This document shows positions 1-12,400 of a stretch of DNA of 64,000 nt, one piece after another. Below the pieces are notes generated by a model, which saw only the letters and a program-made list of their open reading frames with translations, was not told the origin of the DNA and did not search any database. How positions within the stretch are numbered: position 1 is the stretch's first letter; each line of letters starts with the position of its first letter. The position numbers and the translations under genes are program-made. This DNA comes from Beaufortia kweichowensis (Eukaryota > Chordata > Actinopteri > Cypriniformes > Gastromyzontidae): contig CM032808.1 in NCBI GenBank assembly GCA_019155185.1, positions 7,926,716-7,990,715 of the forward strand, written 5' to 3'.

Positions 1-283
1 GGTCAGGTTGCATATTTTTTTTTTTTTTTAAACCTTTAGTTTTCTGACTTTACAGCTCATTAATGCATGACCTCCAAATTCACACATCAAACAAAGTTAA
101 GAAATATTGCTTGCCTAGTAATGTTGAGGCAATAACCGTAAAACAGCATAAATGCAATTATTCCCAACACTAGAAAATAAAAAAACTATTAAAAATGTGT
201 GATGTTAAAACAATATTACAATTGTCTTACCTTAGTACATTGAGCTCTTTTGCTGACAGATGTTATTTGTGATTCTGTGACAG

Positions 284-823
284 ACTGTGACTCACGAAAT
301 TGGACATATATTTGGTGTGAAGCACTGCCAGTGGCTACAGTGTGTCATGCAGGGCTCCAATCACTTAGAGGAGTCGGACCGTCGACCACTTGATCTCTGC
401 CCCATCTGTTTGAGAAAACTACAGTCTTCTGTTGGATTCAAAATAGCTGATAGATACAAGGTAAAGAAACACCCTGCCAAACAACTTGAAGTACTTAAGA
501 GTCATCTTGGTAAACAATCAGCAGATTTCTATAGGTTTCATGTTTGCATAATAAAACTTGATTAGTCTGCTTATAGATACTAATGGAGGAGATACTTATG
601 TAATATCTAATTACTGAGTTGATTGAGAATTGATTAGTGCAGCAGGACTTTTGTTGCAGACAAAAATGAAATGTAATGTGATTATCTGTAGGCTTTACTG
701 CACTGGATTGAAGATGGAGATGACAGCACCGGACAACACTCAGCTAAACCCACACAAGCCTTTCAGGAGTATAAACATTGGTTGTATGAATGCTTGAAAG
801 TATTGGAAGATGGAACATTGTAA
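284..823 (+). CDS. amz2: Archaemetzincin-2, last two coding exons (5' part lies outside the window)
   Basis: Exons are 284-460 and 692-823, joined at GT-AG sites; the gene enters from the left in an intron (1-283). The first exon carries the archaemetzincin signature HEIGH..G..HC, followed by C-V-M and, 17 residues later, CPIC. The HExxHxxGxxH part binds catalytic zinc and the four cysteines bind a second structural zinc. The sequence CQWLQCVMQGSNHLEE closely resembles vertebrate AMZ2. The second exon encodes a 44-codon C-terminal tail ending TAA. The family is known as zinc aminopeptidases/metalloproteases with poorly defined substrates. The catalytic residues visible here are intact. AMZ1 is the main alternative, but the short tail and the slc16a6/arsg neighbours favour AMZ2. 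Confidence 0.92.
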
Positions 824-1010
824 GAGTGTGAGTCCATGTTTTTGCTATCTGCACCTGCTGTAATAGTCAAGGCACACTATAAGAACTTTAATAGTTAGTA
901 TCTTCAGTTAAGGGTATTGCTCATTTTTACAGAGCTTTCTGGCTAACAATGCTCCTGGGTGTCTTTCCATAGTATGGCTCTGGCTTTGGTATAAATGTTT
1001 CAGCCTAGAA

Positions 1011-1016
1011 AATAAA
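1011..1016 (+). terminator. Poly(A) signal of amz2
   Basis: AATAAA lies 188 bases after the amz2 stop codon, just before the opposing slc16a6 signal. The 3' UTR would therefore be about 200 nt. Confidence 0.6.
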
Positions 1017-1069
1017 TGTAAACGTTATATAGAAATTTCATAAAACAATCATTAAAAGAAGATCATGGC

Positions 1070-1075
1070 TTTATT
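1070..1075 (-). terminator. Candidate poly(A) signal of slc16a6
   Basis: TTTATT on the + strand reads AATAAA on the minus strand. It is the last such hexamer before the amz2 3' end. If used, 1076-2135 is slc16a6 3' UTR; that stretch shows no other gene. Confidence 0.45.
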
Positions 1076-2135
1076 TTAAAAGCTGATTGAAAATTGATTT
1101 TAACTTTTAACTAATGTCTAATCTGCATTTAAACAGAGGATCACATGTACACATTGCAAAAACATTAAATTCATGGAATACACAGCAAATACATGCCCTC
1201 TTCAGATATATAAAATTCAAGTTACGTTACAGCAGCGTATACAGGTTTAGTATAAAAGGTAACTTAAAGCTGTAATTTCAGACACTTTTACATTTAAAAT
1301 TGTGGCTCATTGTTACCAAGACATGACATTATATTGGCCATCCTCATCTTGATTGCACAGTTACAACAACATGAGCTGTAGGTGCACAGTGATCTCTATA
1401 TAATAGAGATGGAAATATAATTCACAGTTTAGAACACAATTTAATCAATGAAATAGCAATGATAGTAAATGGCTTACTCTCTGTTTGCATTAGTAAGTTG
1501 TTTACCTGGGTTTAGCATTCAGAATTTACTAGTTAATGGTTGTCCTGGGATGCACTACATATTAAATACATGTCCTGTGTCACTCTCTTGAGAAATAGTA
1601 TGATTATTGAATAATTAAAAACCTTCTTAAAGGCATGGACATATATGAAGCATCCCTTTTGTATACCACTTTTTAGTATTATACCATTCTACCATTTTAC
1701 TTCTGTTATTAACTTCAACATTTACTTTGGTCTTTACCCAACAGTGTCTATAAAGTCATAAGCTACTAAGCTCACTAAAACCACTAAAATGTGGTTTCCT
1801 GTCATAGATTATGTTCGCTCGTCTGCACCCAAAACTTTTCATCAAAAGTCCCAGTGTGAAGCATCAATCACATTGTCTCTTTTTAATTTAAACTAAAACT
1901 AGTAACTATATTTACTGAGGTATATGCTCAATCTAAGTATACCCACATTTACCTACTTAGTTTTTTATTAGAAATGAGTAAGCCTACTATATGACTTAAG
2001 CTTTGTGTATTAACAATTGCATGTCTTAAAAAATGAAATTTGTAGAGGTACTACATTCTTTGTTGTCATGTGATACTGTATCAGCAGGTCTGATAGCTCC
2101 TACGCTTATGTTCACAAATTGTCTATTGTCTTTTT

Positions 2136-4039
2136 TCAAGACTTAATTTCTGGGTTTGTGGGAATGTCCACTTCTTGGAATTCCTCCGGCATGTCTTTGG
2201 ACACTTGTTCCACTAGAGTCCTTCGTCCATTGTCCCTCCTCATGCACAGACGACCTGTCTTGGCTGGCCGTACAAGCCCGAGGAAGATTGCACCTAGTCC
2301 CATTCCCCCAGCGCATGAGTAAAACGCAGAGCTGTAATTTTGTGTAATATCCACGAGGACACCTAAAAGATTTAAAGAAAAATATGACCGTAATATATTC
2401 CTTGTTTAGGGAGTTTTGTATTTATCATAAAACACTTATATTCTTACCTCCCAAAGGTGGACCGGCAAGTCCTGCGAAGCTCTGAATGCACACGTAGACG
2501 CCAACGGCCAAAGGCATCCTCTCAATCCCAATGACATCATCCTCAGCCAGCATTGGGATATGCGTGGATGCAATGTTGCCGAGCAGGAAGCCGTAAAGCA
2601 CGCAACACACAGCCAGTCCCCAAAATCCACGTACTAACGTAAATATCACCAGCACCAGACACATCAGTGATACACATCCAAGCAGTACAAAGATTTTTCT
2701 AACACGCCTCCAGCTCAAAACCCATCCAATAGATAGACGTCCAAAGATCTCAGCGATAGCCATGGTGGACAGCATATAAGCGGCCTTGTCTCTCTCTGTG
2801 CCCATACTGGCAGTGAGCTCCACCACATATAGCTGTGGAGCAAAGAATCCCAATGTTGCAAAAAGGCCAAAAGCTGAATAACACAAAAAACTGCCTTCCT
2901 TCAGTACAGTCAAATCCAGGAGCTTATTTTTACCTTGTATCCTAACATCCTGTTGTTTTTGAGGTACCTGAAGTGGTTCCACCTCACCCTGCTCAATAAC
3001 AGATTTGATGCCTTGCTCTAACTTATCTTCAGAATCTCCAAAGCTTTGCAGTTGGTCTTCAGGGAGAGAAGATGTGATCTGCTCCGTTTCATTTTGAGAA
3101 ATCTTTGGTTTGACGACTATGGGCCGAAGCAAAGCTCCACAGACAATGATGATACCCTGTAATGTGCCGATCACCACCAAAGTGTATCTCCATCCAATGC
3201 AATCTTTAAGAGCTGTGAACGCTGTCAAAACCATAGATATGTGTGTGACTTCACATACATTATAATACCACTCTGTATATTTTATATTAGGTATGAATAT
3301 TTAGACATTATAGTACAATTGAACAAGAATGCCCTCACCTGGAGCAAAAGCAAATATAGCAAATGATTCTCCTGTGGAGGCCATGGCAGTGACCACAGAG
3401 CGACGCTTGCTGAAGTACTGGGACAAGATTGTGACGGTTGGCAGAAATGTCAAACAGTATCCCAGTCCTACGGGGAGGAAAAGACATCGGAAGATATTTT
3501 TGCTCTTAATTATTTTCTATTTTGCATAGGATATAAAGGTCCAGGTTTTCATTACCAGTAACTATCCCAATAGTGAGGTACATCTGATTGATGGAGCTTG
3601 TGAATGCAGTTGAGATTGTGCCCAGCGAGATGAGAAACCCTCCCAACATCACAACTAGCTGGAAGCCGAATCGATTACTGAGCACTGATGATAATGGTGC
3701 TGAAACGGCACAAAGTGATGAACACAGATTTAAAAATCACATAAATCAATGCATACATAAGAGCATACTGTTAACCCCTCAAATGCTTGTACAGTTATTA
3801 CCTGTAAAAGTCATAACAAAGACACATATTGAAATGATCCATGATACTCGACTGTTGCTTTCATCGAAGTCACTCATTAGATCTTTGAGAAAAATTCCAA
3901 AGCTTTTGATGACCCCGTAGGTGAACATCTCCACCAGAAAAAAGGCCACAGCAATAATCCAACCCCAGCCTCCATCTGGGACGTCCGAGTACTCTTTAGA
4001 GCCAAGGCAACCCTTCAGTCTGAACATCCACTGCGCCAT
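2136..4039 (-). CDS. slc16a6: Monocarboxylate transporter 7-type (SLC16A6)
   Basis: Five coding exons read on the minus strand: 4039-3802, 3699-3556, 3467-3339, 3221-2448 and 2362-2136. They join in frame to 503 residues, near the usual ~520 for SLC16A6. The N-terminus has the MCT signature DVPDGGWGWIIAVAFF. There are about twelve hydrophobic segments, a long polar central loop encoded at the start of the fourth coding exon, and family blocks such as NRFG, FAPQLY, THIPMLAEDD and AGLAGPPLGG. It is a plasma-membrane major-facilitator carrier. A zebrafish slc16a6 paralogue is known to export beta-hydroxybutyrate from hepatocytes, so a ketone-body role is plausible here. The start is Met at 4039, six bases after the acceptor. 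Fish may have a and b copies; I cannot tell which this is. Confidence 0.93.
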
Positions 4040-4051
4040 ACTGACCTGTGA

Positions 4052-4145
4052 CCAGAGGCGGACAGTAATAAAGTACATTTACTTGACTACTGTACTTGAC
4101 TAAGTACACTTTTGGAGTATCTGTACTTTATTTCAGTATTATTTT
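4052..4145. repeat. hAT-like element terminus
   Basis: It starts with CAGAGGCGGAC and continues with repeated 'AGTAC / TTACTTGA / GTACTT' motifs typical of abundant non-autonomous hAT-type elements in cyprinids. I could not find the opposite inverted terminus nearby, so this is probably a fragment. It lies in the slc16a6 intron directly beside the start-codon exon. Confidence 0.5.
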
Positions 4146-4570
4146 TTACTTCTATCTACGGTAATATCAGCAAAAGCAGAGAAGCTGCACTATTAAAGCA
4201 TTTACCCAGCAAGGTTTGATGCAATAATATAACATGTCATATTTTCTTACATTTTAAGTTACTTTAATTAATCGTATGTTTATCTAATGTATCTATCTTT
4301 TAAAGACCTCTTTAAGCCATCAAAGTTTTTTTCAAAAGTCTAATATTTTCAAAAGATTTCTAAAGTGTGAGTGTTTAGCAATATTACATAAATATACAAG
4401 TTACTTTAATACATTTACACTATTTTTGAAGTTTACCTTTTGCACTTGAAGTAAACACTGAAAACTAGTCAACATTGATTATGAGGGCCAGATTTTCTAC
4501 AACGCAGAGAACAAGCCACACATCAACAGCCTGTGAAGGTGTTCCCTGTGGGGGTGCCTGTGTTTTTCTT

Positions 4571-4624
4571 TCCCTCTTCTCTTCTCTTCTCTTCTCTTCT
4601 CTTCTCTTCTCTTCTCTTCTCTTA
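4571..4624. repeat. CTTCT/TCTTC pentanucleotide microsatellite
   Basis: About ten uninterrupted CTTCT units, preceded by TTTCCCT, in the slc16a6 upstream intron. Confidence 0.9.
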
Positions 4625-5104
4625 TACTGTCGCTTTCATAGGTAGCTTTGTGTTTTTGTGTGTTCATGTATTAAAGTGTCAGTATGTGTGTTTGGCACAA
4701 TTATTTAATAGAAATAACATAAACTTCATCAGTACATTCATTTATTTCTCTAAGTGTCACTAAATAGAGCATTTAATAACATGATTCCATAACCATTTTA
4801 ATACATCAATAAGACATCAGCATCAGATCAGATGTCAGACATCAGATATTTATGACATTAATGTTTATGTGTAAATAATACCTATTAAAAATAATTTTCC
4901 ATTCTAACCATTCTATTTATAAATGTTCTGGATATAACACAAAATAAAACACAAAACACAGGTCGTCATGTGTTCACTTATTGTTTATTTTAACTGCTTA
5001 TAATATTTTGTATATTGTTTATTTGCGTTCTTTTTTCAGCTATAGCGGCTTTACTGTTTAGTCGACTACTTGACTAGTCTTGCACATGGCTAATTGAAAC
5101 AGTG

Positions 5105-5240
5105 CCTCAGACCCCTACTGAGCAAGCCAGAGGCACAGTGGCCAAGGGCGACAGTGGCAAGGAAAACTCTCTACAATACATTGATGTAGGAAGAAACCTT
5201 GAGAGGAACCAAGACTCAGTAGAGAAGCCCATCCTCCTCT
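5105..5240. repeat. Probable interspersed repeat fragment
   Basis: The stretch containing 'GGAAGAAACCTTGAGAGGAA' resembles a phrase that recurs throughout fish genomes in dispersed elements. I saw only one copy here and no termini, so the class is unassigned. Confidence 0.35.
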
Positions 5241-5418
5241 GACCAGCACATTTGAAAATACTGTATTTACAAATATAACAATAAACAATTTTTATACATA
5301 TGTTAGATATAAATTACATAACACAGATAAAACACTTCGGCACATTTGAAAATACTGTACTTACAGATATAACGATTTACAATCTTTTCTAGACATATGT
5401 TGTCTGTTTTAGTCTTAC

Positions 5419-5503
5419 CTCCTAACAGGCCAGAGTCCAGCAGAGAAAGAGAGATAACTATATGTGCTTCTGTTCATATGCGCGTCTGGCACTGTTACGT
5501 CAT
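5419..5503 (-). promoter_or_regulatory. Candidate slc16a6 non-coding first exon and promoter with CRE-like site
   Basis: On the minus strand a strong donor (GGAG|gtaagac) ends at 5419 and could splice to the acceptor before 4045. Just upstream on that strand is TGACGTAA (+ strand TTACGTCA near 5495-5502), a CREB/C/EBP-type site. The exon and promoter are inferred from these signals alone; no transcript evidence is available. Confidence 0.35.
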
Positions 5504-7119
5504 AGTATTAGAACGTTTATGACCTGAAATTATAACTTTTACACATTCGCTCAATAGCGAGATATGCACTGATTTTACCTGCTCTATACAAATTCATTCC
5601 CTGCGAATAAATGGAGTTGTAAAAAAGTACTTGGCCTCTTTAGCTACACTTAAAATATGTTAATAAATGTCCCTGAATTTGAAAATAATTCAAGTATAAT
5701 TTTCAAACAAAACGCTTGTGTTAGGTTTCATTTTATATTCTGCACGTTTACATTTTCTTGCCATTTTAACATTCAACTGAAGAACCCACAAATGTCCCAA
5801 AATGTTCCTACTCATAAACAACCATCACAAACGGCTGCAAGAGGCCAATAAAGAGTGAGTAAAAACTATAAAAGTGTACTTATCGATTTGAATACATGAA
5901 GTTAAAAAATTATACATTTATTAATTAAAAAATAAATTATTAAAATCTTGGTAGTTTGCAACATTTTTGCAAAAGACCGGATAAATCCACTTTCTGGTAA
6001 ATTAAACTTTCGTTCAGCCATGAATGCTTGACAAGCATTTTGACCAATAGTAAATACTGGTCTAGTGTACATTCGACCAATTAAAACGACGACAAGAAGA
6101 AGGCGGGACCTACATAGCAGCCAAAGCAGAGGATTTTGCTTAAAACATTGCAATGTATGATTACATTGTAAGTTTTAGCGTAATTTAACGTGTTTCCCTC
6201 ATTTTTAATTATTTTTCTCTTTACTCTCTGTGCTAAAATGTTATGTGAAGCTGGTTTGCAACTGTGCACATTGTAAGAAGCGCTATAGTAATAAATGAAT
6301 TGAAAATATATGCAATGTAATGTTTAAATTGTATGATGACACGGAGGGATTCAAAATACATCAGCAAAATAAGAAATGTAACATTGTACACGTGAAGCTG
6401 AAACACAATAGTAATGCACAGCAGGGGGCGCTCTTTATTTAATTTAAATCCAATAGATTTGAGTTCTGATTCACTGATATAAGAAACTTCATATATGCAT
6501 GTATAGTTCTCTTTGCTAGAAATTGTGATCATATCAAAGTAAGTCTCTATAAGAAATTGTGTATGATTGAAGGTTCTCATAATTTTAGTAACCTACTCAA
6601 GTCAAAGTCAAATTACTAAGCAAACTTTCTTAAACAAATTAATAGTGAGGATCAGAATCATAGCTGTAACCAGGGTATTTTGATAGTATACGTTAGGCAT
6701 TTTACTACCCATACGTATCTTTATTAACTCTCATTTAATTATTAGTAGGCTGTAATAGTAGAATAAGTTGACATGGATATGCAAAGTTACAGGAGACCAC
6801 CAAAATAAAGACAAAATATAGTAGCAAACGGCAATTATTGTTTTGGAAAAAACGGGGAACAGCCGTGACCAACAGCAAAAGCTTCAAAACTTTGTTTAAT
6901 TGGTAGTATGTATGTTAAACTCATCAGTCTGACAAAAAGAGAATTGTATTATAAAGTCCTTAAAGTAATATGTTTTCTCTATGTCAGTTTGGTAAATAAC
7001 AACATCATTCTTTCACTTGTGTAACAGGCTTGGATATGACAAGCGTCACCTTATACCTATTATGTACTTTCTATGGAAACAATATATAATTTGTTAAAAT
7101 AAAAAAATGTTTCAATCAT
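5504..7119. other. Intergenic spacer between slc16a6 and arsg
   Basis: It holds no open frame with family similarity. Contents are AT-rich unique-looking sequence and one CTCF-like motif (6417-6434). Nothing else recognisable. Confidence 0.5.
6417..6434 (+). promoter_or_regulatory. CTCF-like motif
   Basis: GCACAGCAGGGGGCGCTC matches the vertebrate CTCF core (CCASYAGRKGGCRS) closely. This is a motif match only. Confidence 0.45.
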
Positions 7120-7472
7120 AATACGAGTAGTTTTGTCTGGGTCGCATATCGCTTTAGTGTTGACGTGCTCGACTTCATTCAGGGCTGCGCAGATCAATCA
7201 GCCTCTACCATTAAAGTACCGCGAGAGCGATATAGGAACAGTCGGAACTCAAATGGTTCTCGCGTTACCTGATGTCATATACCGATCAGTCTGCGCAGCG
7301 TCGCATGAAGTCGAACGCCTCTATACGACCTGACGTTACAATAGGCGTGTTACGCAGAGCCGTTAACGTCACGAAGGGGCGGGAAGGCACGAAATGTCAA
7401 CAATGATCCACTTTGTGCAGAAAATCTGTTGAAATGCTTTCAACGAATTCATCGTTCAGCATTGGGTAATTA
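7120..7472 (+). promoter_or_regulatory. CpG-rich promoter and probable non-coding first exon of arsg
   Basis: This is the densest CpG stretch of the left part of the window, in otherwise CpG-poor DNA. It contains TGACGTTA, TAACGTCACG and the GC box GGGGCGGG (7377-7384). A candidate donor (CATTGG|gtaatt) lies near 7472 and could join the acceptor at 8541, making 7473-8541 a 5' UTR intron. It may also drive slc16a6 in the opposite direction. Confidence 0.5.
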
Positions 7473-8221
7473 ATTTTAGTAATAAACGTGATAAATCGTT
7501 GCTTTATTCATTGTAGAGATATGTTAAGAAATACGTTAAGTAGTTGTTGTGCGGTCTAAACAGGAGTGATTCTTGCTGTTTTCTGTCACGGGTAAAGTTT
7601 AGGATGGCTTTAGTTTAGTTTTAGTTTAGTCTTTTAATATGAAAACGACCTGTATAGTGCTGCACAATGCTTTAAAACATAGTTTCACAACGTTTGTGCT
7701 ACTAATAACCTCATAAAGTTACCACAAATCGATATTTAGACTAGATTCTCACTAGAGTGGTCTTAACCTACCGCACACGACACCACACGTTCGTTTATTT
7801 TAACTGTATTGTAATCACTTTGTATTTATTTACAGTGCATTTGGCTTCATTATATTTGTATTACATGCTGTACATTTCAGCTCCTGTATCCTTGCCACGT
7901 GGTCATACATATAAGTTAAAATATTGTAAAGAGAACATGGACCATATTAATACTTCAAAATGGAAAACCAGAACAAAGAGAACAGTTCTTACCTGTTCCT
8001 GTCAGTCTAAGAGAAATGTTGTTGCTCTATTGCCTTGCTGCCAAGAGTCCATGTGCTGCTGGGGTCCACTATCACAAATACTGAGTGCCTCTCTAGTGGG
8101 AGGTTTCAGCTGTTAAGCATGTTAAGGATTGGTTTACAGTCATGTTGATTGAAAGACCACACCAGCAGCCCCCGTTTCCCTTAAACTGGAATGTTGAAGA
8201 ACTTGCACTGTGTTGTAATTT

Positions 8222-8272
8222 CATTTACATTTAGGCATGTAGCTGACGCTTTTATCCAAAGGGACTTACAAA
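8222..8272. repeat. SINE-like tail fragment
   Basis: It contains 'GACGCTTTTATCCAAAGGGA' followed by CTTACAA, a sequence shared by the tails of many fish SINE-type elements. Related fragments occur at 46729-46767 and 50488-50577 in this window. Confidence 0.5.
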
Positions 8273-8556
8273 TATTAGGAGACAATTTCCCTCCCACCTC
8301 AGTGTAAAGTAGTCGCAGACTGCAGAAGAGACTGTACTAAATATTTTAAAAGGACTAATGTGCTAAGTGAAGTTTGTTACATAACGGCCTGAAAATCTGA
8401 CCACATCCGACAATAAACAGATTCTCCTTAGAGACACTCGGAAAGCTTTTCACTGTAAAAACTGAGCTTGTGTTAAAAATTCATACAAAGTTACACCCCC
8501 AGAAAAACACTGATATCTCACGTTTTCATTCTCTTTTTTAGATTCAGCATTTAAAA

Positions 8557-11500
8557 ATGCTTCTCCTGTTTTATTTTCTGTTCTCTGGACTGGTTCATCA
8601 CATCAAAAGTCATATTAAAAATGAAGGCAAGACTGGTCGGAAGGACCGGCCCAATTTCATCATTATCCTAGCAGATGATATTGGATGGGGAGACCTGTGG
8701 GTGAAAAGGTCTGACAACTCCACACCAACACCCTGGCTGGACTCTCTAATGCGTGAGGGCAAAAGGTAAAAATATTTAGTGTCATACCTTACCACAGTCG
8801 TGTGCCTCCTTATGTTTAATTACGTGAGCTTGCATCTGGTGATTTACAGATTCACAGACTTCCACTCTCCAGCTTCCACATGTTCACCATCACGTGCTGC
8901 TCTTCTGACTGGCAGACATGGGCTGCGCAATGGGGTCACTCACAATTTTGCAGAGGGGTCAGTTGGAGGACTGCCACTCCAAGAGAACACGTTTGCTCAG
9001 ATCCTGCATGATGCAGGATATTATACAGCAATGATCGGTGAGCTCCGCAGAATTCAATGATTAACATTTTGAGGGCAGTGGATTAAAAACTGTGATTAGT
9101 TCTTGTTCAATGTATTCTAGATTATTACCACATCAACTAATAAGCCATTCTAGCTTAATACAGTATTTTGCAATGCTCCAGTTACATTTATTTATTAACA
9201 CTTCTGTTGACTTCACAATAGGAAAATGGCACCTTGGTCATAATGGGACATACAATCCAGTTCACAGAGGTAAGTGAACAGAAATGTTTAAAATTCGGCA
9301 ATCCTGGGCAATTGTTTTTGGTTTTTCTTTATGAAATGCGGAAGTTTATAAAGGCTTCTTTCCATTTAAAAACACTGTTGTTATTGGACTCTGACAGTGT
9401 TAACGACAAGTAGACATATTCTATTTTTCCTGATTAAGAATCCATTTTGCATAAATAATAACAGTAATTTACAAATATTTTAACACTGAACATCTCAAGC
9501 AACTGGTTAATGCCCTGCTCCAATAAGCTGTTTATCATGATATGCATTCTTTTGTGTGTGTATACTACAGGTTTTGACTACTACTTCGGTATTCCTTACA
9601 GTAATGACATGGGCTGCACTGACAAACCAGGCCTTAACCTTCCCAGCTGCCCTCCCTGCGTGCACAGTCAGTCTACTTCTAGGTGTGTTGTTTTCTATTT
9701 CATAAGGTTATGAAACCCAGGGATGGCACATAAACTTGATACTGTGTAAAATGTAATTTTCAGCAGGACGCATGATCAATGTTACACTAAAGTGGCATTG
9801 CCTCTATTTGAAAATGAAACGATAGTCGAACAGCCCTTGGACACGTGGAGCCTTAAAGAACGATATGCAGCGGCGTCAGTCACGCAGATAAAAACCAGGT
9901 ATGTTCACCCCTACAATGATTATTCTGTGACCTTTATAATTCTTTAGTATTTAAAAAAGTAGCTAATATTCTCCATTAAAGGGATAGTTCACCCAAAAAT
10001 AAAAATTATGTCATATTTCAAGGCACCCATTGATTTTCATTGTACCTTGTGTCCATACTATGAAAGTAAATGGGTGCCAGTAACCAGCGTTTTGCAAAAT
10101 ATCTTCTTCCGTATTCTGCTGAAGCAAGAAAGTCATACAGGTTTGACATGACATGAGGGTGAGTAAATAATAAAATACATTTTATTTTTGGGGGAACATC
10201 CCTGTAATGAACCCCACTTGGACTTATTGGTAAATTTGGTCCAAAATATCTAATAAAATAAAATAATGAAAAGGTTTTCGGCTCAGAGCCAACAGTGATG
10301 GAAAATGTTGATTAAAAATAGATTATAGGAACAGTTTTGCTAAACTCAGCCACAGCTGTTTGGGGACTTTGTTCAGTCAATATAAGTTCTCCAACAGGTT
10401 GTAAACAAGTTTACTGGGCAGACGAAGTTGAAATGTTGACCTTTGACACAGTCCAAGGATACGATCATGATGTTTATCACTGTACCTGCACCTAGTACCT
10501 CAGAAAGAACCAAAGTGATTTGATTGTCAAGTTACCAAATTAATTTTCTATATAAATTGTCTGGGGAAACCAGGCTAAAGTCTCAATGAGATAACAAGAA
10601 CCAAAGTTTGATTTCACCTATACATTTCACAATAATTTCAATATTTCACATGTCATTACTCAGTCAATATTAAATATATCAAGGTTATATTTTCAAAGAA
10701 TGTTCTTTACATCATGTAGGATGAGTTTATGTAGAAAACAGCAAATCACAAATAAAGGACTTTAGCTGGGTTTTCACAGGCAGGGTCACAATTTTCCATT
10801 TCATGTTTCTTAAGTAACATTATTTTCTTAGGGTAATAAAACCAGAATGTACATAACAGCCTTATTTATGATTCAGAATTATTCTTTTTACTTTATTACT
10901 GTACAATGTAATGATGCTTTTATTCCTGTCATTGTTATTGTAGCGCTTCTCGGAAACAGCCTTTCCTGCTGTATGTGGCTCTCGCTCACATGCATGTCCC
11001 ACTGTTTCATAACGCCTTCCTCAACATTACGACGCAGGACCCCTACACAGCCAGCCTCAGTGATATGGACTCCCTGGTGGGCACAATCATGCAGGCTGTC
11101 AGCTCTGAGCAGTTGCAAAACACACTGATATGGTTCACGGGTAAGGATTTTTTATACATATTACATGTCCGTTGATTGGCATAAAATGAAATTTCTTTAA
11201 GAAATAATTTGAGGTTTTGTAGTCATTTATGCACATTTTAATTTCCTCTTCTTACTAAGACATGCAGATTTATCAATTTTATTGTGATATATTACATTTA
11301 TTCTGAAGGTGACAATGGTCCATGGGAACAGAAATGCCAGTTTGCAGGGAGTGTTGGGCCTTTTGTCGGACAATGGCAGACAAGCCGAGGTAAAGCAGAT
11401 ACTACCATATGAACATTATGAGATACGGCTGAATTCTGTGGCCGCTGATTCTACGCAAACCTTCTTCAGTTTCTTAAGTTGCTTCAGATAACAAACCCAC

Positions 11501-12400
11501 TAATTAATTTAGGATGTTATAGTCTGTTGACATTCGCTTGTGCAGGTGGTGGATCAGCTAAGAGAACCACATGGGAAGGAGGTCACAGAGTTCCCACAGT
11601 GGTCACATGGCCGAAGAAGATCAAACCCAACACCACCAGCGGCGCCCTGCTGAGGTAAGAATCTGAACATTTTGTGATGATATCGTTTTTGTTTTCACCG
11701 TGTGATTACTTCCTCTCACTCCTTAGTGGTCTGGATATCTTTCCAACCATCCTGTCCCTGGCCGGTGTAAGACCACCATCAGATCGACATTATGACGGCA
11801 TTGATATAACAGACATTCTGCTCCACGACTCTGACACAGGGCATAAGGTTTGTTTGGAGAAACGCCACCATACTGATCAAAACCAAAACATTACATTTTG
11901 TAGATCTAAAATTTGTAAAACAAATAACTCAATGTTCGCTTTAACAGAGCCTCATGCATCCAAACAGTGGTGCCGCAGGACGGTTCGGAGACTTACTGAC
12001 CGTGAGACTGAAACATTACAAGGCATTTTACATCACAGGTCTCTGATATTAAAACTGATTTCATGTTAAGTATCACTATATTAAATAGCAGTGTATATTG
12101 AATGCACTTGTGTGTCTCTTAGGTGGATCAGAGGCGTGCGGCGGAGGAAGTGGACAACAGCACTATCATCACCCGCCTCTGATGTTTGACCTCTCACGGG
12201 ATGAGGCGGAAGAGGCGCCTCTAAACCCTGACACTGAGGAATACAGATCTGTCCTATGGGAAGTGGAGAGAGAAAGAGATGCTCTGCTATGGGACATTGC
12301 CACAGATAAGGTATCGATTGCCAACTACACAACAGTTCCTGCCGCTGTGCCATGCTGCCAGCCGCACAACCCTGCCTGTCGATGTCACATTCTGAAATGA
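8557..12400 (+). CDS. arsg: Arylsulfatase G
   Basis: Eleven coding exons (8557-8765, 8850-9037, 9222-9269, 9571-9682, 9764-9898, 10944-11140, 11309-11389, 11546-11654, 11727-11847, 11948-12038, 12123-12400) join in frame to 522 residues; human ARSG has 525. ARSG is a lysosomal sulfatase acting on 3-O-sulfated glucosamine of heparan sulfate. A hydrophobic signal peptide (residues 1-13) is followed by the metal-binding LADD (Asp40/Asp41). The CSPSR motif (Cys81, to be converted to formylglycine) is followed by the catalytic GKWHLG, and TGDNG supplies further metal ligands. The Cys-rich C-terminus ends CCQPHNPACRCHILK, as in ARSG. The ATG is 15 bases after an acceptor at 8541. All key residues are present. 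Intron 5 holds a TTAA-flanked MITE. Confidence 0.96.
9976..10207. mobile_element. TTAA-flanked MITE, GGGATAGTTCACCC family
   Basis: The left end is TTAA-AGGGATAGTTCACCCAAAAA. The right end reads TTTTTGGGGGAACATCCCT, its imperfect inverted copy. There is no coding capacity. Relatives lie at 19785-19897, 57447-57599 and 62757-63041. The TTAA flanks suggest a non-autonomous element of a TTAA-targeting transposase family. Confidence 0.75.

Noticed and set aside
3329..3920. Plus-strand open frames across the slc16a6 exons
   Set aside because: They are antisense shadows of the transporter exons, with no family similarity.
6233..6580. 115-codon minus-strand open frame upstream of slc16a6
   Set aside because: AT-rich chance frame without recognisable domain; no splice signals link it to slc16a6.
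7757..8116. 119-codon open frame in the arsg 5' intron
   Set aside because: No start context, no similarity, low-complexity hydrophobic start; it lies between the CpG promoter and the arsg acceptor and is best seen as chance.
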